NCBI RefSeq assembly: GCF_013002715.1
Contig: NZ_JABENB010000002.1
Location: 124,001 to 188,000, forward strand
Length of the DNA: 64,000 nt
Direction: 5' to 3'
DNA from: Flexivirga aerilata
Lineage (GTDB): Bacteria; Actinomycetota; Actinomycetes; Actinomycetales; Dermatophilaceae
In this document: piece by piece, positions 28,675 to 39,243 of the stretch
How positions within the stretch are numbered: the first letter of the stretch is position 1
How the letters are laid out: the number at the start of each line of letters is the position of its first letter
Position numbers and translations under genes: made by a program
Notes under the pieces: model-generated
Told to the model about the DNA's origin: nothing
Seen by the model: only the letters and a program-made list of their open reading frames with translations
Database searches by the model: none

Positions 28675-29397
28675 GTGGCAACCTCAACCGTCTCCAAGCC
28701 GCCGCGCACCGGCAAAGCCGGAAGCACCGTCTTCCTCAAGACCCTCATGGCGGTCACCGGCGTCATCTTCGTGCTCTTCGTGCTGGCCCACATGTACGGC
28801 AACCTTTTCAAGTTGTTCGACGGGCACCAGGCGTTCAACGAGTACTCCGAACACCTGCGCACCATCGGCGAGCCGATGCTCCCGCGGCACGGGCTGCTCA
28901 CGATCCTCGAGGTCGTGCTCGGCATCAGCCTCGTGCTGCACGTCTACTCCGCGGCCCAGCTGTGGAAGCGCGCCAAGGCGGCCCGCCCGCAGCGGTATGT
29001 CGCCAAGAAGTCGGTCGCGCAGTCGTTCTCGAGCAAATGGATGCGCTGGGGTGGCCTCTTCCTGCTGCTCTTCGTGATCTGGCACATCCTGCAGTTCACC
29101 AACCCCAAGATCAACGTCGGCGACGGCGGCAACGGGCCCGCGATCAAGGACGACCCCTACATGCTGGTCGTGCACAGCTTCCAGGTGTGGTGGCTGACGC
29201 TGATCTACGTGCTGGCGATGCTCGCGCTCGGCATGCACCTGCACCACGGCATCTGGAGCGCCGCGCAGACGCTCGGCTTCACGCCGACCGCGCGCGCTCG
29301 CAAGATCGCCAAGACCACGGCCACCGTGGTGGCACTGGTCGTGGCCGTCGGCTTCGTCATACCGCCGCTGGCCATCCTCTTCGGCGGAATCAAGTAA
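28675..29397 (+). CDS. sdhC: Succinate dehydrogenase cytochrome b subunit
   Basis: A 240-residue membrane anchor of complex II / fumarate reductase-type enzyme. Five membrane helices are visible, with His residues in LAHMYGN, LHVYSA, IWHILQF and MHLHHG as heme b ligands. One five-helix subunit plus the gene order C-A-B is the type B layout of Bacillus SdhCAB and mycobacterial Sdh1. It transfers electrons from succinate to menaquinone. GTG start with a -10-like TAATCT close upstream and no ribosome site, so it is probably leaderless. The flavoprotein gene follows after 12 bases. Confidence 0.95.
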   Translation: MATSTVSKPPRTGKAGSTVFLKTLMAVTGVIFVLFVLAHMYGNLFKLFDGHQAFNEYSEHLRTIGEPMLPRHGLLTILEVVLGISLVLHVYSAAQLWKRAKAARPQRYVAKKSVAQSFSSKWMRWGGLFLLLFVIWHILQFTNPKINVGDGGNGPAIKDDPYMLVVHSFQVWWLTLIYVLAMLALGMHLHHGIWSAAQTLGFTPTARARKIAKTTATVVALVVAVGFVIPPLAILFGGIK

Positions 29398-29409
29398 GGA
29401 ACGCCCAAC

Positions 29410-31385
<1,976 letters not shown>

Positions 31386-31389
<4 letters not shown>

Positions 31390-32120
31390 ATCTGACGCTC
31401 AAGATCTGGCGACAGGCCGGACCGGAGGCACCGGGTGAGATGGTCACCTACCCGGTCTCGGACATTTCCGAGGACATGTCGTTCCTGGAGATGCTCGACG
31501 TGCTCAACGAGCAGCTCAACGCCAAGGGCGAGGAACCCGTGGCGTTCGACTCCGACTGCCGCGAAGGCATCTGCGGCATGTGCTCGCTGATGATCAACGG
31601 CGAGGCTCACGGCCCCGAGGTCACCACCACCTGCCAGCTGCACATGCGGTCCTTCTCCGACGGCGACACGATCACCATCGAGCCGTGGCGCGCGAAGGCG
31701 TTCCCGCTGGTGCGCGACCTCATCGTCGACCGCTCGGCGTTCGACCGCGTCATCCAGGCCGGCGGCTACGTGTCGGTCAACACCGGAGCCGCGCCCGAGG
31801 CCAACAACCTGCAGGTGCGCAAGGAGAAGGCCGACCGCGCCTTCGACACCGCGACCTGCATCGGCTGCGGCGCCTGCGTCGCGGCGTGCCCCAACGCCTC
31901 CGGCATGCTCTTCCTCGGCGCCAAGATCACCCACCTCGGTGAGCTGCCGCAGGGGCAGGCCGAGCGCGACGCCCGCGTGGTGAAGATGCTGGGCCAGCAC
32001 GACGCGGAGGACTTCGGCGGCTGCCAGAACCTCGGCGAGTGCTCGGCCGCGTGCCCCAAGGAGATCCCGCTCGACGTGATCAACCAGCTCAACCGGGACT
32101 TCATGAAGGCCAAGCGCTGA
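31386..32120 (+). CDS. sdhB: Succinate dehydrogenase iron-sulfur subunit
   Basis: A 244-residue protein carrying the three clusters of complex [11 protein letters not shown] (58-66) with Cys83 ligates [2Fe-2S]. [12 protein letters not shown] (158-169) and the [16 protein letters not shown] segment bind the remaining clusters. The GTG at 31386 lies in the GTGA overlap with sdhA; an earlier in-frame start would sit inside sdhA and is rejected. Last gene of the sdhCAB operon. Downstream, 32121-32228 is a G+C-rich stretch with GGCTCCGACGG-type repeats, then the first long palindrome. Confidence 0.97.
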
Positions 32121-32233
32121 CCCGCTGACGGCATACGGCCGGCTGGGGCGGGTCGGGCCGGGCTCCGACGGGCTCGGTGGGGCTCGGTCGGCTCCGACGG
32201 CTCGGTGGGCACGTTCGGGCGCCCCGGCTCCGT

Positions 32234-32313
32234 CAAAAGTCGACCCTCGGCATAACAACGCGCCGCGAGACCTCGGTTTCGCGGCGCGTCTGTATGCCGA
32301 GGGTCGACTTTTG
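32234..32313. repeat. Long palindrome, copy 1 (bracketing the DUF559 gene)
   Basis: Perfect 21-bp outer arms at 32234-32254 and 32293-32313, containing AAAAGTCGACCCTCGGCATA and its complement. An 11-bp inner stem lies at 32258-32268 / 32279-32289, with a 10-base loop. A second copy lies on the other side of the DUF559 gene. It sits between sdhB and the convergent DUF559 gene, so it could also terminate both transcripts: the arms begin AAAA and end TTTT. Confidence 0.9.
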
Positions 32314-32340
32314 CCGAGCGTCTCGCGCGGGTATGCCGGG

Positions 32341-33273
32341 TCAGCCGGCCAGGCCGCGTCGGTCGGGGAAATGCGCGCGCCACGCGTCGGTGCGCCGCGG
32401 GAGCACGACGCCGCGCTCGCGGAGGGCGGTGCCGACCCGGTCGAGGGTTGCGCCGGGAGTGCGCCAGATGTCCGGTGACGTGATGACCACGAACCGCCAG
32501 CCGGCTTGCTCGAACTCCTCGCGCCGCAGAATGTCGCCGTGCCATTGGCCGGTGCGTTCGATGTGGTGCCGGCCGTCGTACTCCACGGCGAGCAACTGCT
32601 CGAGATAGGCCAGGTCGAGCCGGCGGAGCAGGCTGCCGTCGGCGGCGTGGATGCGGTGATCGACGACCGGTTCGGGCAGACCGCCGAGCACGAGCAACAG
32701 CCGCAGCATCGTCTCCCGCGGCGAGTCGACGTTGCCGCGCACCAGGGTCGCCGCCCGGCGGGCCAGCCGGATGCCGCGACCGCCTTCGTGCCCGGTGGTG
32801 GCGGCGACCAGATCGGCGGGGGTGAGTGCGCAATGGCGAACGAGCGAGTCACCGAGCACGACGAGTGGCACCAACTCGGTGAAGGACGCCAGATCGAGAT
32901 AGGTGCCCAAGGGTGTGGTGAGTCCAATCCCATTGCGGTGCACCATTTTTGGCGGCTTGCGATATCTGTGCACGCGTATGCCGGGGATCTCGCAGCGCAC
33001 CTTGTGCGGAACGGCGAGGTGCACGTCCGCGCTCTCGGGCGGTGTGGCGCCCCAGAGCGACGCGGCGGTGTGATGACTCACGCCATACGACATCGGGACG
33101 AGTGCGAGCGCGGCGTGGATCCTGGTGAGCAGGTTGAAGTCCTGGCCGGTCGCCACGAAACAGCCACGAAAGACTCGCTGGTAGTCGTCGCCGACGAGTT
33201 GCGCCCTGGTGATGCCGGCGGACTTCGCGTCGGCCGGCCGGAACGGTCGGCGGTCGTCGAACGGATGCGTCAT
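32341..33273 (-). CDS. DUF559 (Vsr/restriction-like) endonuclease-domain protein with AbiEi-like N-terminus
   Basis: A 310-residue protein. The N-terminal third (ITRAQLVGDDYQRVFRGCF, then SYGVSHHTAASLWGA) resembles the AbiEi antitoxin winged-helix group. The C-terminal part (LDLAYLEQLLAVEYDGRHH, then RREEFEQAGWRFVVITS) matches DUF559, a PD-(D/E)XK nuclease-like domain related to very-short-patch repair enzymes; Asp and Glu of the catalytic core are present. Such orphan proteins are common in actinobacteria, with no defined role known to me. ATG 33273 is chosen; one at 33285 is possible. Long palindromes with identical outer arms bracket the gene, which suggests a mobile or domesticated unit. 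Confidence 0.8.
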   Translation of the reverse strand: MTHPFDDRRPFRPADAKSAGITRAQLVGDDYQRVFRGCFVATGQDFNLLTRIHAALALVPMSYGVSHHTAASLWGATPPESADVHLAVPHKVRCEIPGIRVHRYRKPPKMVHRNGIGLTTPLGTYLDLASFTELVPLVVLGDSLVRHCALTPADLVAATTGHEGGRGIRLARRAATLVRGNVDSPRETMLRLLLVLGGLPEPVVDHRIHAADGSLLRRLDLAYLEQLLAVEYDGRHHIERTGQWHGDILRREEFEQAGWRFVVITSPDIWRTPGATLDRVGTALRERGVVLPRRTDAWRAHFPDRRGLAG

Positions 33274-33354
33274 CCGTCCGAGCATCGGCGATTTCCGGAT
33301 CGGCCGTCGGGCGTTGTCCACAGGGGGCCCGAGCCGCTCCGTCGCCCGGCCCGT

Positions 33355-33434
33355 CAAAAGTCGACCCTCGGCATACGAACACGCCGCCGATCGGGCGGAT
33401 TGCGGCGTGTCGGTATGCCGAGGGTCGACTTTTG
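33355..33434. repeat. Long palindrome, copy 2 (bracketing the DUF559 gene)
   Basis: Perfect 22-bp outer arms at 33355-33376 and 33413-33434, 21 bp of them identical to copy 1. The inner stem (33379-33387 / 33402-33410) differs in sequence from copy 1 but still pairs. Outside the arms both copies share CCGTC on the left and GAGCGT on the right, so they are direct repeats in the same orientation. It lies between the mannosyltransferase stop and the DUF559 start. Confidence 0.9.
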
Positions 33435-33466
33435 CTGAGCGTGAGGGGCGGGGGTGAGGCGGGCGG

Positions 33467-34597
33467 TCAGGCGACGCGGCGGGCGTATGCCGGGTTGATC
33501 GCGTCCGCGTAGAAGTCGAGCAACTGGTCCACGACCGACGCCCAGCTGCGCTGCTCGACCTTGCGGCGGCCGCTCGCGCCCATGCGGGTGCGCATCGACT
33601 CGTCGGCGGCGAGGCTGCCCACCGCCTGGCGCAGCGCGCCGTCGCGCTCGGGGTCGAAGAGCAGACCGGTGACGCCCGGCTTGACGATGTCGAGCGGGCC
33701 ACCGGCCGCGGGTGCGACCACCGGCAGGCCGGCCGCCATCGCCTCCTGCAGGGTCTGCCCGAATGTCTCGTGGCAGCCGGTGTGCACGAACAGGTCGAGC
33801 GCCGCATAGGCCTGGGCCAGCGGGAGGCCCTCGCGGAAGCCGAGGAAGTGCGCCTTCGGCAGCAGCCGCTCGAGCCGGTCGCGCGAGGGGCCGTCGCCGA
33901 CGATGACGATCGAGGTGTGCGGCAGGTCGGCGACCTCGGCGAGCCGGTGGATCTCCTTCTCGGGCGCGAGCCGCCCGACATACCCGAGGACGGTCTCGCC
34001 GTGCGGGGCGACGCACCGGCGCAGGTCGGCGACCTCTTCCTCGAAGCGGCGGTCCGGGTGGTAGGTCACGGTGTCGACGCCGCGACCCCAGAGCGCCGTG
34101 CGGGGTATGCCGTGGTCGTTCAGCTCCTGCAGCGTGGTCGAACTCGGCGCGAGCGTGATGTCGGCGAGCGAGTGCAGGTGGCGCAGCCAGCGCCAGGTGG
34201 CCCGTTCGACGCCGCCGGAGATCGGTCCGCCGTGCTGCGCGAGGTAGGTGGGCATGTCGGTCTGGTAGACCGCGACCGACGGCAGCCCGAGGTTGCGCGC
34301 GGCGGCGAGCCCGCGGGCGCCGTGCCCGAAGGGTGATGCCGCGTGCACGACCTGGGGCGCGTAGTCGGCGAGGATCCGCTCCAGTTCGAAGGTCGGGACG
34401 CCGACCCGGAAGCCGCGGACGGTGACGCCGCGCACCGTGCGGACCGGGAATCCGCGGTATGCCGCCGGCGCGGGGCCGGGGCAGACGACCATCGCCTCGT
34501 GCCCGGTGTCGGCCAGATGGTCGAGCACTCGGCACACGCTCGTGGTCACGCCATTGAGGGTCGGCAGGAACGACTCGGTCACGATCGCTACTCGCAC
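33467..34597 (-). CDS. GDP-mannose-dependent mannosyltransferase, MgtA-like (GT4)
   Basis: A 376-residue GT-B enzyme. RVAIVTESFLPTLNGVTTSV at the N-terminus and the HAASPFGHGARG segment match the actinobacterial MgtA/PimB-type alpha-mannosyltransferases (Rv0557-like), which act in lipomannan and glycolipid synthesis. VLGYVGRLAPEKEIHRLAEV opens the donor domain, and HETFGQTLQEAMAAGLPVV carries the donor-binding glutamates. GTG start. It is divergent from a mannose-1-phosphate guanylyltransferase gene 96 bases away, which would make its donor GDP-mannose. Exact product unproven. Confidence 0.85.
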   Translation of the reverse strand: MRVAIVTESFLPTLNGVTTSVCRVLDHLADTGHEAMVVCPGPAPAAYRGFPVRTVRGVTVRGFRVGVPTFELERILADYAPQVVHAASPFGHGARGLAAARNLGLPSVAVYQTDMPTYLAQHGGPISGGVERATWRWLRHLHSLADITLAPSSTTLQELNDHGIPRTALWGRGVDTVTYHPDRRFEEEVADLRRCVAPHGETVLGYVGRLAPEKEIHRLAEVADLPHTSIVIVGDGPSRDRLERLLPKAHFLGFREGLPLAQAYAALDLFVHTGCHETFGQTLQEAMAAGLPVVAPAAGGPLDIVKPGVTGLLFDPERDGALRQAVGSLAADESMRTRMGASGRRKVEQRSWASVVDQLLDFYADAINPAYARRVA

Positions 34598-34693
34598 GAC
34601 CCTCAGCGTCGGCGTGACGGGTGGAATCGCGGTGAACCGCAGTCGGCCGGTCCAGTGAGCGTCATATGAACGTCATGGTTTAACGTCAGCCCC

Positions 34694-35794
34694 ATGTCTG
34701 AGATCTCGGAGGGGCCGATCGACGGTTTCTGGGCCGTCATTCCAGCGGGAGGATCGGGCACCCGGCTGTGGCCGCTTTCCCGATCCGGCTCCCCGAAGTT
34801 CCTGCACGACCTGACCGGATCCGGCTGGTCGCTGCTGCAGGGGACCGTGGACCGGCTGGCGCCCCTCTCCGAGCAGCGCCTGCTGATCGTCACCGGCCTG
34901 CGGCACGCCGAGGAGGTGCGCGAGCAGCTGCCCGACCTCGGCATCGACTCGTTGCTGGTCGAGCCGTCACCGCGGGAGTCGATGCCCGCGATCGGCCTCG
35001 CCGCCGCGATCCTCGCGCAGCGTGACCCCGACGCCATCATCGGTTCGTTCGCGGCCGACCATGTGATCCGCGACGACGAGTCGTTCCGCCGCAGCGTCCG
35101 TGAGGCGGTGGCGGTCGCCCAGACCGGGATGCTCGTCACGATCGGCATCGAACCCACAAGCCCGGCAACCGGATTCGGCTACATCAAACTCGGGTCGGAG
35201 CTCGATGTGCAGGGCGCTCCGAGAGCGCACGGTGTCGAGTCGTTCGTCGAGAAGCCGGACGCCACGACCGCGCAGTCCTACCTCGACAGCGGCGACTACC
35301 GTTGGAACGCAGGCATGTTCGTCTTCAAGGCGACCGCGCTGCTGGAGATGCTCGACCAATATCAGCCCGGGCTCGCGGCCGACCTGCGGGCCATCGCCGG
35401 CAACCCGCTGCGGCTGACCGAGCTGTGGCCACGCCTCACCGAGATCGCGATCGACAAGGCCATCGCCGAGCCCGCGGCCGCCGACGGGCGGGTGGCCGTC
35501 ATACCGGGCGAGTTCGACTGGGACGACGTCGGCGACTTCGACTCGCTCGCCTCCCTGCTTTCCGAATCCGCCGACGGCGTCAAGGTGCTCGGCAAGCCCG
35601 AGTATGTCGTGGCACAGGAGACCACCGGCGTCATCGCGCCGCGCTCCGGCCGGGTCGTGGTCACGCTGGGAGTCGAGGACATCATCGTCGTCGACACCTC
35701 CGACGCGGTGCTGGTCACCACCCGCGCCCGCGCGCAGGACGTCAAGCGGGTCGTGCAACGCCTCAAGGCCGACGGCCGGGCAGACCTGACCTGA
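34694..35794 (+). CDS. manC: Mannose-1-phosphate guanylyltransferase
   Basis: Makes GDP-mannose from mannose-1-phosphate and GTP. The 366 residues cover the nucleotidyltransferase domain and a short left-handed helix tail, with no C-terminal isomerase domain. PAGGSGTRLWPLSRSGSPK (17-35) is the signature activation motif. FAADHVI, GYIKLG, VESFVEKPD, RWNAGMFVF and GEFDWDDVGDF complete the family pattern. A TAACGT element (34681-34686) ends seven bases before the ATG, so the transcript may be leaderless. The product can feed the MgtA-like enzyme next door and possibly the polysaccharide locus. Confidence 0.93.
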   Translation: MSEISEGPIDGFWAVIPAGGSGTRLWPLSRSGSPKFLHDLTGSGWSLLQGTVDRLAPLSEQRLLIVTGLRHAEEVREQLPDLGIDSLLVEPSPRESMPAIGLAAAILAQRDPDAIIGSFAADHVIRDDESFRRSVREAVAVAQTGMLVTIGIEPTSPATGFGYIKLGSELDVQGAPRAHGVESFVEKPDATTAQSYLDSGDYRWNAGMFVFKATALLEMLDQYQPGLAADLRAIAGNPLRLTELWPRLTEIAIDKAIAEPAAADGRVAVIPGEFDWDDVGDFDSLASLLSESADGVKVLGKPEYVVAQETTGVIAPRSGRVVVTLGVEDIIVVDTSDAVLVTTRARAQDVKRVVQRLKADGRADLT

Positions 35795-35805
35795 CGACTG
35801 ATCCG

Positions 35806-35811
35806 TAAACT
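35806..35811 (+). promoter_or_regulatory. Probable -10 element of pyrD (leaderless start)
   Basis: TAAACT ends seven bases before the pyrD ATG in the 24-base gap after manC. No ribosome site is present. Read-through from manC is also possible. Confidence 0.5.
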
Positions 35812-35818
35812 CGCGCGC

Positions 35819-36868
35819 ATGGACCTGCGGACCCGTGTGCTCGACGCAAGCTACCGCGCGGCCGTCCGGCCGACGCTGTTCCGCATCGGCGGGGGAGACG
35901 CAGAAGCCGCGCACCACGCGACGCTGTCCCGCATGGAGCAGCTCGGCGAGCGACCGACGGCGCTGCGCGCCCTGGACCGTGCGCTCCGGGTCGCGACGAA
36001 GCCGGTCGAGGTGGCCGGCGTCACCTTCCCCGGACGGGTCGGGCTTGCGGCCGGCGTCGACAAGAACGGCGTCGGTGTGAAGGCCTGGGAACACTTGGGA
36101 TTCGGGCACGTCGAGCTGGGCACGGTCACCGCGCAGGCGCAGCCCGGCAACCCGCAGCCGCGGCTTTTCCGGCTGCGCGGCAGCGACGCGATCATCAACC
36201 GGATGGGCTTCAACAACGACGGCGCGCAGGCTCTCGCCGAGCGGTTGAAGCAGGCCGGCCCGATCGGCATCCCGGTCGGGGTGAGCATCGGCAAGACCAA
36301 GGCCACCCCGGTCGAGGAGGCGACCGCCGATTACCTCGCGAGCCTCGCCGCGCTCGACGACTACGCCGACTACTTCGCGGTCAACGTCTCCAGTCCCAAC
36401 ACGCCCGGGCTGCGCTCCCTGCAGGACAAAGAGCCGCTCGCCGAACTGCTCGCCGAACTCGTCGTCGCCACCACCGAGCGCAGCGGCACCCCGATCTTCG
36501 TCAAGATCGCGCCCGACCTCACCGACGAGGCCATCGACGACGTGCTCGAGGTCGCCCAGCGCGCCGACGCCAGCGGCATCATCGCGACCAACACCACGCT
36601 GAGCCGTGACGGCATCGCCGGGCGGGACCTGCCCCTCGCCGACGAGGCGGGCGGACTGTCCGGCGCTCCCCTCACCCGGCGGGCGCGCTATGTCGTGGGC
36701 CGCGTGGCGCAGAGCTCGCAGCTGCCCGTGATCGGTGTCGGGGGAGTGATGACCGCCGACGACGGGAAGGCACTGATCGACGCCGGTGCCTCGCTCGTGC
36801 AGGTCTACAGCGGGTTCATCTACCGCGGTCCCGCGTTGGTCGCCGAGCTCAACCGTGCCCTCCAGTGA
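35819..36868 (+). CDS. pyrD: Dihydroorotate dehydrogenase (quinone), class 2
   Basis: Oxidises dihydroorotate to orotate in pyrimidine synthesis, passing electrons to the membrane quinone pool. The 349 residues include the N-terminal helical extension (about 1-45) that docks class 2 enzymes to the membrane. [31 protein letters not shown] with the catalytic Ser, and [11 protein letters not shown] for FMN phosphate are present. ATG 35819, probably leaderless. Nothing in the flanks ties it to other pyrimidine genes. Confidence 0.97.
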   Translation: MDLRTRVLDASYRAAVRPTLFRIGGGDAEAAHHATLSRMEQLGERPTALRALDRALRVATKPVEVAGVTFPGRVGLAAGVDKNGVGVKAWEHLGFGHVELGTVTAQAQPGNPQPRLFRLRGSDAIINRMGFNNDGAQALAERLKQAGPIGIPVGVSIGKTKATPVEEATADYLASLAALDDYADYFAVNVSSPNTPGLRSLQDKEPLAELLAELVVATTERSGTPIFVKIAPDLTDEAIDDVLEVAQRADASGIIATNTTLSRDGIAGRDLPLADEAGGLSGAPLTRRARYVVGRVAQSSQLPVIGVGGVMTADDGKALIDAGASLVQVYSGFIYRGPALVAELNRALQ

Positions 36869-36960
36869 CACCCTGCGATGACCCCGGTGCGCCGCAGCTT
36901 CGTGCCGGACTCGCCGGTGTCGTCGGACCGTCCCTGGGCCGGAACGGCTAGCCTGGCCGA

Positions 36961-37416
36961 ATGTTCCAGCGCGCCAAGCAGATTCGCGATGGTTTCATCC
37001 CGGCAGTCTTCGGGCTGCTCGTGCTCATCACGCTGCTCTGTGTGCTGGCCGGCTGCTTCGGTAGCACCTCGGGCAGCGACGCGTCGAGCAGTCACGGCAC
37101 CCTCCCGGCGACAGCCAGCGACTCCGGGCGGCGTGACGGCCTGCCGACGGTGCGCGCGGGCGACCTGCCTCGCGAGGCGCGGGCGACCATGGCCCTGATC
37201 GCCCAGGGCGGTCCCTACCCCTACGGGCAGGACGGCGCAGTCTTCGGCAACCGCGAGCGCATCCTGCCCCGCGAACCCTCCGGCTATTACCGCGAATACA
37301 CAGTGGTGACACCGGGATCCAAGGACCGCGGCGCGCGCCGGATCATCGCCGGCAAGGATGGCACGCTCTACTACACCAGCGACCACTACGACAGCTTCCG
37401 GAGGATCGTCCAGTGA
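36961..37416 (+). CDS. Guanyl-specific ribonuclease (RNase Sa/barnase type), lipoprotein-like
   Basis: A 151-residue secreted or anchored ribonuclease. Residues 13-31 are hydrophobic and end in LAGC, so Cys32 is a plausible lipidation site; a Ser/Gly-rich linker follows. The domain from about 68 closely follows Streptomyces RNase Sa: PYPYGQDGAVFGNRE, then GYYREYTVVTPG with catalytic Glu112, RGARRII with Arg127, and SDHYDSF with His142. Cleavage of RNA 3' of guanosine is expected. The next gene encodes barstar, coupled by a GTGA overlap, so the cell protects itself while exporting the enzyme. Confidence 0.93.
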   Translation: MFQRAKQIRDGFIPAVFGLLVLITLLCVLAGCFGSTSGSDASSSHGTLPATASDSGRRDGLPTVRAGDLPREARATMALIAQGGPYPYGQDGAVFGNRERILPREPSGYYREYTVVTPGSKDRGARRIIAGKDGTLYYTSDHYDSFRRIVQ

Positions 37417-37790
37417 CCGGTGTGCAGAGTCTGATCGAGAGCGCGAGCTCCGGCATACACCGCACGAGCGATGCGGCCGCCGCGGAGCGGCTCGCTCGTG
37501 AAAACGACTGGCGGATCGTCGAGCTCGACACCCGCGACGCACACGACAAGGCCGCCTTCCTGGCCGTATGCCGCAGTGCCTTCGACCTGCCGGACTGGTT
37601 CGGTGACAACTGGGACGCGCTGGAGGACTCGCTCACCGACGTCGACGCGACGCCGGGCGTCCTCGTGCTCTGGCGCGGCGCCGCGTCCCTCGACGAGGCC
37701 ACCCGCGAGGTGGCGACCGACATCCTCGCCGAGCGGGGACGCCGGACCGAGCGCGGTCTGTCGCCGTTCCTCGTGCTCGTCGTGCGGTGA
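37413..37790 (+). CDS. Barstar-family ribonuclease inhibitor
   Basis: A 125-residue cytoplasmic inhibitor. FDLPDWFGDNWDALEDSL (57-74) is the barstar signature, with Asp68 and Asp72 at the positions that plug the ribonuclease active site in barstar. The GTG start overlaps the ribonuclease stop, the classic linked order for an exported RNase and its immunity protein. About 35 residues precede the core, which is longer than barstar itself. No signal peptide, as expected for an intracellular inhibitor. Confidence 0.92.
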   Translation: MTGVQSLIESASSGIHRTSDAAAAERLARENDWRIVELDTRDAHDKAAFLAVCRSAFDLPDWFGDNWDALEDSLTDVDATPGVLVLWRGAASLDEATREVATDILAERGRRTERGLSPFLVLVVR

Positions 37791-37851
37791 GTGCCGTCGG
37801 TTGAGGCCGTCCGGTGAGTGACGCGCCCGACGCGCGTGCTGGGTGGCGGCA

Positions 37852-37857
37852 TACCAT
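37852..37857 (+). promoter_or_regulatory. Possible -10 element of the amidohydrolase gene
   Basis: TACCAT ends nine bases before GTG 37867. If it is the -10, the start at 37867 is used, because the alternative GTG at 37843 would lie upstream of the transcript. Confidence 0.4.
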
Positions 37858-37866
37858 CAAGATTTT

Positions 37867-39078
37867 GTGAGCGATCTTGCAGCCGATCCTGCGACCCCGA
37901 CGGCGACGACCCGAGCCCTGCTGGCCGAGGTCGACCGTCTGGTGCCGCAGCTCGTGCTGTGGCGGCGCGACCTGCACGCCAACCCCGAGATCGCGCGCAC
38001 CGAGACCCGGACGACGGCGTTCCTGACTGACACCCTGCGGGCGCACGACATCGCGGTCACCGACCTGCCGCACACCGGCCTGGTGGCGGAGGTCGGCGCC
38101 CCGGACCCGCAGCACCGGGTCGCGCTGCGCGCCGACCTGGACGCGCTGCCCGTGCCCGACCGCAGCGAACTGCCTTACGCCTCAACGGTGCCCGGCATCT
38201 GCCACGCGTGCGGCCACGACGTGCACACCGCGGTGGTGCTCGGCGCGGCGCTCGCGCTCAAGGCCATCGAGCCGGCGCTGATCGAGCGGGGGCTCGCGGT
38301 CCGCTTCCTCTTCCAGCCGGCCGAGGAGGTGATGCCCGGCGGCGCGCACGACCTGGTCGACGCCGGTGCCATGCAGGGCGTGGACCGGGTGCTCGCCGTC
38401 CACTGCGACCCGAGCATCGACGTCGGCACGGTCGGCCTCGCCGACGGGCCGATCACCGCGGCGTGCGACGCGATCGACGTGACGCTGACCGGGCCCGGCG
38501 GGCACACCTCACGACCGCACCTGACCGCGGATCTCACCTTCGCCCTGGCGAAGCTGCTGACCGACCTGCCCGCTGCACTCAGCCGCCGGCTCGACCCGCG
38601 CGCCGGGGTCGCCCTGGTCTGGGGACAGGTCGACGCGGGCAACGCGGCGAACGTGATCCCGGCCACCGGGCACGCGCTCGGCACCCTGCGGATCCTCGAC
38701 GTCGAGGAATGGCGTCGCCTCGACGGTCTGGTGGAGCGCCTCGCGCAGGAGATCGCTGCGCCATACCAGGTGAGCGCGCGGGTGCAGCACATCCGCGGCG
38801 TGCCGCCGGTCGTCAACGACCCGTCGGCCGTGGCGCTCCTGCGCAGGGCGTGCTCGGCGGCGCTCGGCGACGACGCGGCGGTGCCGACCCGCCAGTCGCT
38901 CGGCGGTGAGGACTTCGCCTGGCTGCTCGAGAGCTGCTCGGGGGCGATGGCCCGGCTCGGCACGCGCACCCCGGGAGGCCACACCTACGAGCTCCACCAG
39001 GGCGACCTGGTGATCGACGAGGCGGCGATCGCCGCCGGCGCCCGAATGCTCGCGGTGGCCGCGCTACTGAGCAGTTAA
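37867..39078 (+). CDS. M20-family amidohydrolase (hippurate hydrolase/N-acyl amino acid deacylase type)
   Basis: A 403-residue metal-dependent amidohydrolase. RRDLHANPE (33-41) is the family entry motif. The metal ligands are in ICHACGHDVHTA (111-122), FQPAEE (149-154) with the base Glu, and GGAHDLVDAG. The lid domain lies in the middle (about 185-300) and a C-terminal His closes the site in GGHTYELHQGD. Substrates of this group are N-acyl amino acids, indole-acetyl conjugates or aminobenzoyl-glutamate; the choice is not readable. GTG 37867 is preferred over GTG 37843 on promoter grounds. Confidence 0.88.
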   Translation: MSDLAADPATPTATTRALLAEVDRLVPQLVLWRRDLHANPEIARTETRTTAFLTDTLRAHDIAVTDLPHTGLVAEVGAPDPQHRVALRADLDALPVPDRSELPYASTVPGICHACGHDVHTAVVLGAALALKAIEPALIERGLAVRFLFQPAEEVMPGGAHDLVDAGAMQGVDRVLAVHCDPSIDVGTVGLADGPITAACDAIDVTLTGPGGHTSRPHLTADLTFALAKLLTDLPAALSRRLDPRAGVALVWGQVDAGNAANVIPATGHALGTLRILDVEEWRRLDGLVERLAQEIAAPYQVSARVQHIRGVPPVVNDPSAVALLRRACSAALGDDAAVPTRQSLGGEDFAWLLESCSGAMARLGTRTPGGHTYELHQGDLVIDEAAIAAGARMLAVAALLSS

Positions 39079-39243
39079 TAACGGTTCGGTCGCAGCCCGG
39101 CGACATCCGGGAGACAACCCCGGTGTGACGCCGCTAACCTTGCGCCTTGGCCCACCTCCGCGACCTGCGGCAGCGGTCCGTCACACGGGCTCGGCAGCCC
39201 ACCGGCAGCCGCGGCAACATTTGAACTAGACGAAGGAGACACC

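Noticed and set aside
32234..33434. Treating the two palindromes simply as terminators
   Set aside because: Termination is possible, but identical 21-bp arms and shared outer flanks at two sites need another explanation, so they are listed as repeats.
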